From positions 3,906,001 through 3,970,000 of the forward strand of contig NZ_CP058561.1 in the NCBI RefSeq assembly GCF_018141425.1: a DNA stretch of 64,000 nucleotides, written 5' to 3'. Source of the stretch: Vallitalea guaymasensis. Lineage in GTDB: Bacteria > Bacillota > Clostridia > Lachnospirales > Vallitaleaceae. The translations under genes and the position numbers were made by a program. Below, piece after piece: positions 52,347 to 62,097 of the stretch (positions within the stretch are counted from its first letter, which is position 1; every line of letters begins with the position of its first letter). The notes under the pieces were generated by a model, which saw only the letters and a program-made list of their open reading frames with translations, did not search any database and was not told the DNA's origin.

Positions 52347-53393
52347 ATGAAAAGATTAATTGATAAACTATATGATAGTAATAATTTGTCTTCTGATGAA
52401 TTATTACTATTACTTAATAATATGGATGAAGAATCTAAGAAGTACTTACATATGAAAGCTAATGAAACAAGATTACATATTTATAATGATAAAGTATATA
52501 TGCGAGGATTGATTGAATTCACTAATTACTGCAAAAACAATTGCAGATATTGTGGAATCAGAAGAGATAATAAAGATGCAAGTAGGTATAGATTAAGTAA
52601 AGAAGAAATACTTGATTGCTGTAAGGAAGGATATAGATTAGGTTATAGGACTTATGTTCTTCAAGGAGGAGAAGATGCTTATTATACAGATGATAAAATT
52701 GTAGATATAGTTTCCTCTATAAAAGCATCTTTTGAGGATGTTGCTGTTACATTATCAATTGGAGAAAAAAGCTATGAATCCTATAAAAAATATTTTGATG
52801 CAGGAGCGGACAGATATCTTTTAAGACATGAGACTAATTCTAGAGAACTCTATGACAGTTTACACCCTGATATGAGCTATGATAATAGAATTAAATGTCT
52901 ACATGATCTAAAAGATATAGGATATCAAATTGGAGCAGGTTTCATGATTGGATTACCTAATCAGACCAACGAAGATTTTGTTCAGGACCTTACTTTCTTG
53001 AAAAAATTACAACCACATATGGTAGGTATAGGACCATTTATACCTCAATCAGATACACCACTTGCAGATGAAAAGGCAGGGACGGTGGAAAAGACATGTA
53101 TACTTCTTTCATTAATAAGACTTTTACTGCCAGAGGTTTTATTGCCAGCCACAACTGCACTTGGTTCCATCAATAATAAAGGAAGAGAACAAGGGTTAAA
53201 AGCAGGTGCTAATGTTGTAATGCCTAATTTATCTCCAACCAGTGTAAGAGATAAATATGCATTGTATGATGGTAAGATATGTACAGGTGATGAAGCGGCA
53301 CAGTGTAGGAACTGTATTGAAAATAGAATCAAGATGGCAGGATATGAAGTGGATATGTCCAGAGGTGACCATATATCTTTACAAAATAAATAA
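52347..53393 (+). CDS. hydE: [FeFe]-hydrogenase H-cluster radical SAM maturase HydE
   Basis: This 348-residue radical-SAM enzyme has the cluster motif Cys62-x3-Cys66-x2-Cys69 (CKNNCRYCGI), then LQGGEDAYYTD, LRHETNS, GFMIGLPNQT and GIGPFIPQSDTPL, the pattern of HydE. HydE acts with HydF and HydG to build the diiron cluster of [FeFe]-hydrogenase. HydF and HydG are not in this window. It marks the host as a hydrogen-metabolising anaerobe. Confidence 0.92.
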   Translation: MKRLIDKLYDSNNLSSDELLLLLNNMDEESKKYLHMKANETRLHIYNDKVYMRGLIEFTNYCKNNCRYCGIRRDNKDASRYRLSKEEILDCCKEGYRLGYRTYVLQGGEDAYYTDDKIVDIVSSIKASFEDVAVTLSIGEKSYESYKKYFDAGADRYLLRHETNSRELYDSLHPDMSYDNRIKCLHDLKDIGYQIGAGFMIGLPNQTNEDFVQDLTFLKKLQPHMVGIGPFIPQSDTPLADEKAGTVEKTCILLSLIRLLLPEVLLPATTALGSINNKGREQGLKAGANVVMPNLSPTSVRDKYALYDGKICTGDEAAQCRNCIENRIKMAGYEVDMSRGDHISLQNK

Positions 53394-53455
53394 AAAGATT
53401 AACTTTTGAAATTGTATTGAATATAATTTAATAAGAGCAAAAAAGGAAAGATTAT

Positions 53456-54748
53456 ATGCAAATACATGTCGTGAGTCCTGGAGAATCACTCTTTACTATT
53501 GCAAGGACATATAATATACCTGTTAGCGATATAATTGAAATAAATCAGTTAGAAAATCCTGCTAATCTTGTTGTTGGGCAGACATTATTAATCCCTACAA
53601 TGGGAAAATTCTATACAGTTAGACCCGGTGATAGTTTATATTCTATTAGTGAAAAATTTAATGTACCAGTGTATTTGATTCAAAGAGCCAATGATTATAT
53701 GGACCCAATGGATTTACAAGTTGGTACAAGAATATTTATACCTAGTGGACCAAAACCTATTGTAGATGTAGCAGCTTATGTTGATCTAGATATAACAGGT
53801 GAAGATTCAGCTTCATATGTAGAAGAGGTAGGAGATAATTTAACATATGTTAATATATTTAGCTATAAAGCTAATGCTGATGGATCCTTAACTCCACCAA
53901 TAGGTGATGAACCAGTAATTAATGCTGCTTATAGTAAAAGGGTAGCACCTCTCATGGTAATAACAAATATTGATGAGGGTGGATTCAGTATTGAAAATGC
54001 AACAGCCCTGCTTAATGATGAGGAAGCACAAGATAGATTATTAGATGAAGCTATAGCTATTATGAAAGAAAAAGGGTATCTAGGAATTGATTTTGATTTT
54101 GAATACCTTGGAGCAGAAAATCGTAAAGCATACATTGATTTCTTGAAGAAAGCCAAGAAACGGTTAAAGGAAGAAGATGAAAGATATACTCTATCAGTTG
54201 CTTTGGCACCTAAGATTAGTGATGACCAGGTAGGAATATTATACGAAGGACATGATTATAGAGAAATAGGTAAAATAGTTGACTTTATTTTTATTATGAC
54301 ATACGAGTGGGGATGGTCAGGGGGACCACCTAGAGCAGTTTCTCCAATAAATGAAGTCAGAAGAGTGGTTGAATACGCTTTGTCCCATGTTCCTAGTGAA
54401 AAGATTATGATGGGAATACCTTTATATGGCTATGATTGGACACTACCTTTTGTTGAAGGAGGTAAGTTCGCAAAATCTATTGGTTTCAAAGATGGAGTAG
54501 AGTTAGCTAGGAAATACAACAGGCAGATTCAATTTGATGAAGAATCCCAGTCACCATTTTTTAGATATATAGATGAAGAAGGCAAAGAACACGAGGTATG
54601 GTTTGAAGATGCTAGAAGTCTACAAGCAAAATTTGATTTGGTTAAAGAGTTGGATTTAAGAGGTTTCTTTTATTGGGTTTTAGCTAGAGCAGCTCCACAG
54701 AATTGGGAGTTGGTTGAAGATAACTTTATTGTTAATAAGGTAATATAA
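53456..54748 (+). CDS. LysM-LysM-GH18 hydrolase (YaaH/SleL-like)
   Basis: This 430-residue protein lacks a signal peptide and has two N-terminal LysM repeats (HVVSPGESLFTIARTYNIP and YTVRPGDSLYSISEKFNVP, residues 3-97) followed by a glycoside hydrolase 18 domain with the catalytic acid in GIDFDFEYLG and the later FIMTYEWGWSGGPP. This is the architecture of YaaH and SleL, spore cortex-fragment lytic N-acetylglucosaminidases that reach the spore by mother-cell expression. It fits the sporulation and germination genes elsewhere in the window. A bidirectional terminator follows. Confidence 0.9.
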   Translation: MQIHVVSPGESLFTIARTYNIPVSDIIEINQLENPANLVVGQTLLIPTMGKFYTVRPGDSLYSISEKFNVPVYLIQRANDYMDPMDLQVGTRIFIPSGPKPIVDVAAYVDLDITGEDSASYVEEVGDNLTYVNIFSYKANADGSLTPPIGDEPVINAAYSKRVAPLMVITNIDEGGFSIENATALLNDEEAQDRLLDEAIAIMKEKGYLGIDFDFEYLGAENRKAYIDFLKKAKKRLKEEDERYTLSVALAPKISDDQVGILYEGHDYREIGKIVDFIFIMTYEWGWSGGPPRAVSPINEVRRVVEYALSHVPSEKIMMGIPLYGYDWTLPFVEGGKFAKSIGFKDGVELARKYNRQIQFDEESQSPFFRYIDEEGKEHEVWFEDARSLQAKFDLVKELDLRGFFYWVLARAAPQNWELVEDNFIVNKVI

Positions 54749-54749
54749 T

Positions 54750-54777
54750 AAAAAGTGTGCTATGACGCACACTTTTT
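54750..54777. terminator. bidirectional terminator
   Basis: An 11-bp stem (54750-54760 with 54767-54777) has A-run and T-run flanks on its two sides and lies between convergent genes, so it can serve both. Confidence 0.85.
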
Positions 54778-55395
54778 CTATGTCTCGATATAAGAATTTC
54801 CATCTAATGGTATCAATAATTGTAAATAAGGATCTCCCTCAACTAGACCGATTGCGTATAATGAGTAAAAGGCATCTGGAAGTAATCTAATATTAGGTAC
54901 AAACAAAACTGAATTATCCGTACCAGTAGGTGCTATTTCTACTGTATAAGTGTCGGGGGTTATACTCAAATAATCAGTTATATCTTTATAGCTTACATCT
55001 TTAAATAGTATTGACCCATTCGGCTCTATAACATCAACAGCTGGAGCATCTGGGGAAAGATGTACAAATCTTATTTTGCTGGTATTTGGTTGTAAAGGTT
55101 CTTTTGGGTCTTCTACTATGAATAATTCTAGTTCTGGTAATTCTCCAATAGCAGCTATTGTAGCTATTGTCTTTTCAGGTAAAACTAATTCTTTAGTAAG
55201 AATCGGCGTATCTGAATTATCAGCAGGATAAATATCAATGGTATAAGTTCCAGGCATAACTGGAAGATATGGAGTAAATTCTCCATATGATAGGTCGTCT
55301 GCTAGAATATTGTCACCGTTGGCATAAACATCCACTGCTGGAGCTTTTGGAGACGCATGAAGAAGTCTGATATATGATGTTTTCTTATCGCGCAC
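54778..55395 (-). CDS. DUF4397 two-repeat protein
   Basis: This 205-residue protein without a signal peptide starts at GTG (55395) behind AGGTGGTGA. It consists of two homologous beta-rich halves, beginning YIRLLHASPKAPAVDVYANG and KIRFVHLSPDAPAVDVIEPN. The xRxxHxSPxAPAVDV signature identifies DUF4397, a domain common in spore-forming Firmicutes and of unknown function. Lack of a signal peptide leaves open a coat- or spore-associated location. Confidence 0.85.
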   Translation of the reverse strand: MRDKKTSYIRLLHASPKAPAVDVYANGDNILADDLSYGEFTPYLPVMPGTYTIDIYPADNSDTPILTKELVLPEKTIATIAAIGELPELELFIVEDPKEPLQPNTSKIRFVHLSPDAPAVDVIEPNGSILFKDVSYKDITDYLSITPDTYTVEIAPTGTDNSVLFVPNIRLLPDAFYSLYAIGLVEGDPYLQLLIPLDGNSYIET

Positions 55396-55514
55396 AAAGT
55401 CACCACCTAATAATTAACTTAGTACAATATATGAGTATTTAGGACAAAGGGTTACAGGGATTAATAAAATAATATTCCTATTTAATATAGGATCAATCCA
55501 TATATTTAAATAAG

Positions 55515-55544
55515 TTGAAATATATATTATATAAGTGTTATAAT
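55515..55544 (+). promoter_or_regulatory. candidate sigma-A promoter
   Basis: TTGAAA (55515-55520), 18 bp, then TATAAT (55539-55544) lies 36 bases upstream of the small membrane protein gene at 55581. Confidence 0.6.
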
Positions 55545-55580
55545 TACAAATAATAGTATTAACCAACGAAAGGAGAAATT

Positions 55581-55745
55581 ATGATGATTGAATACAGTGA
55601 TAAATTATACAAGAAAGTAAGTGGAGCAGGAAAAGTTGGTATATGTCTAGGGATTATTTCAATAGTTACAGGGATTGCTATTGGTATAATATCAATAATT
55701 TTTGGTTCTATACTACTTAATGTTAGAAATCAATTAATTGATTAG
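55581..55745 (+). CDS. small membrane protein, 54 residues
   Basis: ATG 55581 follows AAGGAG by five bases, and the frame runs to TAG at 55745. After a charged start (EYSDKLYKKVSGAGK) comes one long or two short hydrophobic helices (VGICLGIISIVTGIAIGIIS), then SILLNVRNQLID. A promoter and a good ribosome site support a real gene despite the length. It may be an envelope-stress or spore membrane peptide; no function is known. Confidence 0.7.
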   Translation: MMIEYSDKLYKKVSGAGKVGICLGIISIVTGIAIGIISIIFGSILLNVRNQLID

Positions 55746-55822
55746 TTAAATTACGTAAGTTTATCAACAACTTATATTCTTCATAAGCATATAATATATA
55801 AAGTGCTAGGAGAGGTGATAGG

Positions 55823-56551
55823 TTGGATAAAAAGGTTAAAATATATAATTGTAATTTATCGATGGGGCAAGGTACTAGAATTGAAGGTAGAATTGTTGGA
55901 AAAAATTTATCAAGAGATCATATACGCTGTACATTAGAAAAAGAACCCGAGAGTGGAAAAATAGAATTGACAACCAATGGTTATTGGTCTTATATACCTA
56001 ATAGTAGTTTTGTTGGAACTGAAGAATTTGTTATAAAAGTTTATATTTGTGGAGTAGGAGAAAAATATTCAACTATAAAGATAGATGTAGAAGAACAAGA
56101 GGTCAGCACTAAGATATCCAAATTTCTACAGTTTGAGGATAGACTTAAAATAGAGAATTATGAGGATGAGATTGTAGAAATAAAAAATATCATGTTATAT
56201 GTAGTTATACATGATAAAAAACTCATCAAAAATGATTTTAATAAAACATCAAAATTAAGGATAGCAGGTACACTAAAATATCTAGTCAACTATGATGTGG
56301 GTATCGTACCAGTAGAAAAAAAACCAACTATTTGGTTTGACGAAGATGCAGAAGAAACTAGTGAATTTGTACCTGAAAAAGAAGTTCAAGTTGAGAGAGA
56401 GACTAAGTTCAGGACAGAGATAGATTTGGGAGATTATAGATTAGACGATGATTCTATTATAGAATACGAGGTTAAATATCAAAATTATAGATTAATGGAT
56501 TATGATGTCATAAATCATTATTGTGCTATAGAATTGTATATAAATAAGTAA
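55823..56551 (+). CDS. hypothetical protein with an Ig/VCBS-like N-terminal domain
   Basis: This 242-residue protein starts at TTG 55823 behind AGGAGAGGTGA. Residues 30-75 look like one bacterial Ig/cadherin-like repeat (SGKIELTTNGYWSYIPNSSF, then GTEEFVIKVYI). The remainder is acidic and strand-rich, with a charged, low-complexity linker (EEQEVSTK). No signal peptide or anchor is seen. I do not recognise the rest. A long hairpin begins at its stop codon. Confidence 0.65.
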   Translation: MDKKVKIYNCNLSMGQGTRIEGRIVGKNLSRDHIRCTLEKEPESGKIELTTNGYWSYIPNSSFVGTEEFVIKVYICGVGEKYSTIKIDVEEQEVSTKISKFLQFEDRLKIENYEDEIVEIKNIMLYVVIHDKKLIKNDFNKTSKLRIAGTLKYLVNYDVGIVPVEKKPTIWFDEDAEETSEFVPEKEVQVERETKFRTEIDLGDYRLDDDSIIEYEVKYQNYRLMDYDVINHYCAIELYINK

Positions 56552-56577
56552 GGTACAGATTTCTGTACCTTACTTAT
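56544..56577 (+). terminator. perfect hairpin overlapping the stop codon
   Basis: A perfect 16-bp stem (56544-56559 with 56562-56577) with a two-base loop includes the stop codon of the preceding gene. It should terminate transcription or protect the 3' end. Confidence 0.7.
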
Positions 56578-57000
56578 AATTCTGAGGAGGATTTTACTGA
56601 CAAGTTCTACTTGCCTGAGTAATTGATTAGCAATTAAGTCTAATATATGTTGTCCTAATTTAGTATATGTACTTGTCTACATCGGTGTTACAAAAAGCTA
56701 AAAAATATTTTGAAAATATTTTTTAGCTTTTCTTGTCTGGTAGGAAATTTCTATTTTCCTACAAATCATAAAAGATTTCATAAGCAACGATATTATAAAA
56801 ATCATCATAAAAAATACTGTTATTTATTAAAATATCTAAATGATACAAAAAAAAACGGTTTAGTCCATGTTGATTAAATATAAAAGCATGATATAATACG
56901 TTAAAATATAAAAAAATTACATGAATATACTCTAAAAACAGTAACAAAAATGTTGCTAGTCATATATTTATTAAATTCAAGTATATAGGGGGGGATTTAA
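56578..57000 (+). other. 423-bp non-coding leader before the ABC exporter genes
   Basis: No gene is visible. It holds a stable 19-bp hairpin at 56693-56731 and, before it, a GACAAGT/ACTTGCC repeat near 56598-56614. After the hairpin the sequence is extremely AT-rich until a run of seven G at 56989-56995, which acts as the ribosome site for the GTG at 57001. I find no confident promoter. Confidence 0.4.
56693..56731 (+). terminator. 19-bp perfect hairpin, terminator or attenuator
   Basis: Perfect 19-base arms (56693-56711 and 56713-56731) with a single-base centre lie 142 bases after the first terminator and 270 bases before the exporter genes. It may end a short transcript starting between the two hairpins, or attenuate the exporter operon. 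Confidence 0.55.
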
Positions 57001-58800
57001 GTGAGAGAAATATTTAAAGCGTATAAGCTTTTATTTGGGTTTGGAAAAAAGTATTGCAAATTACTCTTGTACAAAGTGTTTATATTGGCAATTATAGCAG
57101 GATTATTAGCACCTGTTGGAATTTATATTGATAAAGAAATTATAAATAGAGCCTTATTATCAGCAAAATTTAATAATTTCGAGATAAAAAGCCTTATACC
57201 ATTATTTATAGCTTTTGCTATAATAGCTCTACTAAAACAATTTTTATCTGATCTTAGTTATGGATATTACAGTCAAAAATTTCAACTAGTCATTAGAACA
57301 AAAGTAAGAGGAGAATTACTAGAAAAAGCATCCAAAATAAAATATGAGTATTTTGAAGATGAAAAGACAGTGGAAATCATTGATAGGACATTTAATGATT
57401 TTGATAATTCAGTACGCTTACTATTTCCTATGTATGTTGTATATTTTCTTACAAGTTCAATATCTTTAGTTGGTTTTATTGTATTTACAGCCAAACAAGC
57501 TTGGTGGGTACCATTAGTGCTATTATTACCATTCTTTCCATATCTGTTTTTACAATATATTAAACGATATGACTTTTACAATGTAATAGAAAAATACTGG
57601 AAAAAAGATAGAATAAATGATATTCTTGCAGAATATTTAAAGAGCAGGAATTATATAAGAGAGCAGAGAATATTTAACTCTTTTAATTATTTAATAGATA
57701 TCTATGAACAAAGAATAATAAAAAGGAATAAAGAGTTTGAAAAAGAGTATAAAAAATATTGGAAAGACAATCTTATATATAATCTGATTATTGATATTAC
57801 TATTGTTATAAACCTATTAATTCAACTGTATATGCTACTTACTAATAATCCTAACACAAGTATAGGATTATTTATTGCATTATCAGGGCAGATTCTTGGG
57901 TTAAAAGGATTATATTCAGGCTTAATAGTACCTATTTTATCAAGTGTAAGGCAGATGAGATATATTAATTTTTACTATAAGTTCTATGAATTCGAGAACA
58001 CTAAAAGTGGTAGTATAAATATAGTACCAAAAGAGATAGAAATAGAATTTAGTGATGTATATTTTAAATATCCAGGAACAGATAAATACATATTAAATGG
58101 TGTATCATTTAAAATTCCAAAAGGTAAAAAGATATCTTTAGTTGGTGCTAACGGCGAAGGTAAAACAACTCTAATAAAATTATTACTAGGATTATTTGAA
58201 CCAACTAGTGGACATATATTACTTAATAATATACTACTTGATGATTATTCTGAAGAAGCTAGATGTAATATATTTGCACCGATATTCCAAGATTTTTATA
58301 AATACTCTTTATCATTAAAAGAAAACATTGCTGTAGGAAGTATTGATAATATTGATAATTATAAAATGATATGTGAAGCTGCTGAAAGTGCGGGGGTAAC
58401 CCAATTTTTATATAAACTTCCTAATAGTTATGATTCACAATTGAATCGTGATTTTACTGAGGGGGTTGATTTATCAGGAGGTCAGTGGCAGCGTATAGCA
58501 CTAGCTCGAGCTTTTATGGGTAACAAACCATGTATACTTCTTGATGAACCTACGTCCCAACTTGATCCAATGGCTGAAGCTAAGTTATATGAAGAATTTT
58601 CTAATATTATAAAAGATAAAACCTCCATCTTTATTACTCATAGATTAGCATCTACTAAAATAACTGATAAGATATTTGTGCTAAAAGATGGTAAAATAGA
58701 AGAAGAAGGTAGCCATGATGAGTTAATGACTCATATGGGTATATATTATGACATGTTTAATTCTCAACGCAGCTGGTATAAGGAGGAGAATATATGTTAG
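57001..58800 (+). CDS. ABC exporter half-transporter (subunit 1)
   Basis: This 599-residue fused permease-ATPase starts with GTG behind a G-rich ribosome site. An N-terminal domain with about six helices (residues 20-320) precedes an ATPase domain (about 340-590) with Walker A GANGEGKTT (Glu in the loop and Thr in place of the usual KST), signature DLSGGQWQR, Walker B CILLDEPTSQLD and H-loop THR. The membrane-domain style recalls exporters of peptides or lipids in Firmicutes. It overlaps the next gene by seven bases; the two should form a heterodimer. Substrate is unknown; no peptide or lantibiotic gene is seen nearby. Confidence 0.9.
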   Translation: MREIFKAYKLLFGFGKKYCKLLLYKVFILAIIAGLLAPVGIYIDKEIINRALLSAKFNNFEIKSLIPLFIAFAIIALLKQFLSDLSYGYYSQKFQLVIRTKVRGELLEKASKIKYEYFEDEKTVEIIDRTFNDFDNSVRLLFPMYVVYFLTSSISLVGFIVFTAKQAWWVPLVLLLPFFPYLFLQYIKRYDFYNVIEKYWKKDRINDILAEYLKSRNYIREQRIFNSFNYLIDIYEQRIIKRNKEFEKEYKKYWKDNLIYNLIIDITIVINLLIQLYMLLTNNPNTSIGLFIALSGQILGLKGLYSGLIVPILSSVRQMRYINFYYKFYEFENTKSGSINIVPKEIEIEFSDVYFKYPGTDKYILNGVSFKIPKGKKISLVGANGEGKTTLIKLLLGLFEPTSGHILLNNILLDDYSEEARCNIFAPIFQDFYKYSLSLKENIAVGSIDNIDNYKMICEAAESAGVTQFLYKLPNSYDSQLNRDFTEGVDLSGGQWQRIALARAFMGNKPCILLDEPTSQLDPMAEAKLYEEFSNIIKDKTSIFITHRLASTKITDKIFVLKDGKIEEEGSHDELMTHMGIYYDMFNSQRSWYKEENIC

Positions 58801-60632
58801 ATAAAACTAATAAAATAGAAGAACAGTTAAATAATAAAGTACTAAAAGGAAGTTATAAGGATATCTTCAGATTATTTAAATATATGTTTTCATCTTCATT
58901 TGCTGCATGTAATTTATTTATGTCATTTTTAATACTTGTGAGCTTTTTAACGCCACTATCAGCTTATCTATGGAAAATACTTTTAGATTTAATAGATAAT
59001 TATAGTATCAACAAAAGCAGCATAATAAATATAGTCTTAGCGTTACTTGGATATTATTTAATTATATATATAACTGATTTTTTAAAACGATCAACTCAAG
59101 TAACAGGTGAAACAGCCGAAAGATTAGATGTAGTACAATCTAACTGGCTCCAATGCCATTTAAATAAAAAAATATATACCAAATTATCTAATCTATCAAT
59201 AGAACTAATGGAAGTTCCTGCTATTAATGATATGATTAATAGAACCTTGAATTATGTAGGTAAACCAAAGGGGTGGGGTAATAGCAATTTACAAATGAGT
59301 GTATTACTACCTTTTTATAATGTAATTGCTAAAATAATAAGTATAGTAATCATATCAATAACACTTTGTGTTTTTAGTCCTTGGCTGTGTTTTATTATAT
59401 TATTTGTTCCAATACCATTGATATTTACACAAATGAAGGTTGCAGAAAGAATATTTAAAGTTAATAGAGATAATACAATCCACTATAGAAAAGCAGAATA
59501 CTATCAAGACTTATTATTAAAAAACGCTGTAAAAGAAGTAAAAACCCTTAGAATCACAAATTTCCTATACAATAAATGGCATGACGCAGTTGAATTATAT
59601 TCTAAAAAAGAAATGTCAATTCAACTTAAAAACCAGCTAATTAATTTATTTAATATTACACTAAATAGTTTAGTAGGCATCTTTGGTAGTATATTTGCAA
59701 TAACATTACTTGCTCGTGGCGACATTTCAATAGGCGAGTTTGGATGTGTTATGGCTTTAATAAATGTATTGCTGGTAGATACAACTTCATTATTTAATAA
59801 CATCGGTACTATTTTAACTAAAAAACTTGACTGCTCACAGTTTTTTGAATTAATAGATATAGAATCAGAAAAAGCCATTGGTGAAACTATAGAAGAAATA
59901 CACGAAATAAGTATTGACAATATATCTTATCGTTACCCGAATACTAAAAGATACGTGTTGAAAGATGTGAATATTAAAATAAATAAGGGCGAAACAATTG
60001 CTTTAGTAGGAGAAAATGGTGCTGGAAAATCAACGTTTGTAAAATTACTTACAGGAATATTATCACCATCAAAAGGCGAAATATATATAAATAGTAAACC
60101 ACTTAGTGGATGTAATATTAATAACTACTATAATGAAACTTCAATAGTATCTCAAACACCTGCCAAATATTATACATTTACTGTACTGGATAACGTTAAA
60201 ATGGGAGATGCTACTAGAATATCAGATGACGAAAAAGCAATAGAAGCTATTAAGTTTTCTGGTTTTACAAAAGAGTATAATAATATTCTTGGTAAGGATA
60301 TAGGAGGGGGAGAGCTATCAGGAGGAGAATGGCAAAAAATTTCTATTGCTAAAGCATATTTTAAAGATAAAGATTTTCTTGTACTTGATGAACCTACAAG
60401 TAACTTAGATCCACTTGCTGAAACAGAAATATTTAAAAAATATATGAAAATGGCAGAGGATAAAACTGTTTTTATTGTAACTCATAGAATAAGTTTAGCT
60501 GCATTAGCAGAGAGAATATTAGTTTTTAAAGATGGTAAGATTATAGAAGTAGGTAATCACAAAGAATTAATAGAAAAAAATGGTGAGTATGCTAGATTAT
60601 ATAATACACAGGCAAAATGGTATAAGAGGTAA
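58794..60632 (+). CDS. ABC exporter half-transporter (subunit 2)
   Basis: This 612-residue partner of the preceding protein has about six N-terminal helices and a C-terminal ATPase with canonical Walker A GENGAGKST, signature ELSGGEWQK, Walker B FLVLDEPTSNLD and H-loop THR. Both subunits show W in the signature region (GGQWQR, GGEWQK). The start ATG 58794 overlaps the first gene within AGGAGGAGAATATATG, so translation is coupled. A typical terminator follows. Confidence 0.9.
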   Translation: MLDKTNKIEEQLNNKVLKGSYKDIFRLFKYMFSSSFAACNLFMSFLILVSFLTPLSAYLWKILLDLIDNYSINKSSIINIVLALLGYYLIIYITDFLKRSTQVTGETAERLDVVQSNWLQCHLNKKIYTKLSNLSIELMEVPAINDMINRTLNYVGKPKGWGNSNLQMSVLLPFYNVIAKIISIVIISITLCVFSPWLCFIILFVPIPLIFTQMKVAERIFKVNRDNTIHYRKAEYYQDLLLKNAVKEVKTLRITNFLYNKWHDAVELYSKKEMSIQLKNQLINLFNITLNSLVGIFGSIFAITLLARGDISIGEFGCVMALINVLLVDTTSLFNNIGTILTKKLDCSQFFELIDIESEKAIGETIEEIHEISIDNISYRYPNTKRYVLKDVNIKINKGETIALVGENGAGKSTFVKLLTGILSPSKGEIYINSKPLSGCNINNYYNETSIVSQTPAKYYTFTVLDNVKMGDATRISDDEKAIEAIKFSGFTKEYNNILGKDIGGGELSGGEWQKISIAKAYFKDKDFLVLDEPTSNLDPLAETEIFKKYMKMAEDKTVFIVTHRISLAALAERILVFKDGKIIEVGNHKELIEKNGEYARLYNTQAKWYKR

Positions 60633-60677
60633 GTAAATCTTATATTAATATTTTGAAAGTTGACAAAACATATATTG

Positions 60678-60721
60678 AGCCTTTGTTTATCATGAACAGT
60701 GATAATATAAGGGCTTTTTTT
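60678..60721 (+). terminator. rho-independent terminator after the exporter operon
   Basis: A 7-bp AGCCTTT/AAGGGCT stem (one G-T pair) with an inner TATCA/TGATA pairing is followed by seven T. Good form for a terminator. Confidence 0.8.
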
Positions 60722-60892
60722 ATATGAGTTATTCATTCATATTGAAATTATTAAGGCTCGTTACCTTATGGTGTTAAGGAGAGCAATAATTGAATTATGG
60801 ATTAAATTTCATTATCAGAATAATAAATACATATTATGGGATAATATTTATTAAGTCTAAGTATTATAGTTTAACAATAGGAGGATATAATT

Positions 60893-62071
60893 TTGAGGAA
60901 AAAAATTTGTTTTGTGGCAGTATATTTTATTACATGTATCCTATTAGTTGGCTGTTGGGATTATAGAGAAATAGATGAGGTAGAGATAGTGTTAGGGCTT
61001 GGAGTAGATTCCCATATCACTCCTTCTGAGGAAGTAGATAAATTATCTGAGACTCAATTCCTTGTTACATATGAAATAGTTGGTATAGAAAGTGAACAAG
61101 GTCAGTTAAAAAGCAGGGTTTTAAAGGATGAAGGAGATACGTTATATAGAGCCATCAGAAAAATAATTGAAAAGAATGGTAAACAAGTATATCTAGCTCA
61201 TACAAAAATATTAATAATCAGTGAAGAGTTAGCAAGGGAAGGCATAACTGAAATATTAGACTACACAATGAGAGATGCAGAATATAGACCAGATGTACAT
61301 GTACTCATAACAGATAATTGTGATGCAGGAGAAATGTTCAAAGATGACGCTACTGATGTAGCTAGTATGAGATTAAACGATACATTAAAAAATCAAAATA
61401 AAATAGGTACATTTGAATCTTCTACAGTATGGAATATAATAGATAAAATGACCAAAAAAGGTTTTGAACCAGCTATTCCTTTAATTAGAATGGATAAGGA
61501 ACATGTGGATGGGAATTTAATACACATTGTAGGTGGAACTGCTGTTTTTAAAGCATCAAAAATGGTAGGAAAATTATCAGAAGATGAAACATTGTATTAT
61601 CTTTTTATTGACAATGAAATCAAGAATCAACCCTTATCCATAGAATATTACTTTGAAGATCAACTAGGGCATATTTCACTGGAAATATTGTCTAATGAAA
61701 CAAAAGTAACTCCAGTAGTAAATGGAGAGTCCCTTGGAGTTAATATTGCAGTTGATTGCAAAGTAGCCATAAATGAGTTGAGTCACCAAATAGATATTCT
61801 AGATGAAAAGGATAGAAGTGATATAGAGATGAATGCTGAGAAAGATATTGAAGAAGGTATAACGGAATTAATTACTCACGTTCAAAAAGATTATAATTCA
61901 GATATATTCGGATTTGGAGATTTAATTAAAAGACAAAAAAACAAAACATGGAAAAAGGTTGAAAAAGATTGGGATAATATTTTTCAGACTTTAAAAATAA
62001 CCACAGATATAAATGTGCAAATTGAGAGGTCAGCATTATCATCTCACTCAATAGAAATTGATAAATACTAG
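60893..62071 (+). CDS. gerC: spore germination lipoprotein, Ger(x)C family
   Basis: The start is TTG 60893, eight bases after AGGAGG. The 392-residue product has a lipoprotein signal peptide with LLVGC (Cys21), followed at once by WDYREIDEVEIVLGLGVD, the hallmark of GerAC/GerKC lipoproteins. Ger(x)C is the lipoprotein subunit of nutrient germinant receptors in the inner spore membrane. It is the first gene of the receptor operon here. Confidence 0.93.
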   Translation: MRKKICFVAVYFITCILLVGCWDYREIDEVEIVLGLGVDSHITPSEEVDKLSETQFLVTYEIVGIESEQGQLKSRVLKDEGDTLYRAIRKIIEKNGKQVYLAHTKILIISEELAREGITEILDYTMRDAEYRPDVHVLITDNCDAGEMFKDDATDVASMRLNDTLKNQNKIGTFESSTVWNIIDKMTKKGFEPAIPLIRMDKEHVDGNLIHIVGGTAVFKASKMVGKLSEDETLYYLFIDNEIKNQPLSIEYYFEDQLGHISLEILSNETKVTPVVNGESLGVNIAVDCKVAINELSHQIDILDEKDRSDIEMNAEKDIEEGITELITHVQKDYNSDIFGFGDLIKRQKNKTWKKVEKDWDNIFQTLKITTDINVQIERSALSSHSIEIDKY

Positions 62072-62097
62072 ACTTATAAAGCTAAGGAGCCTTATAT

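Noticed and set aside
57001-60632. Lantibiotic or peptide-bacteriocin exporter
   Set aside because: The exporter style fits, but no precursor peptide, modification enzyme or peptidase domain is present nearby.
60822-60840. Forespore (sigma-G) promoter before gerC
   Set aside because: A CATATTA -10-like sequence exists, but no matching -35 element lies at the right distance.
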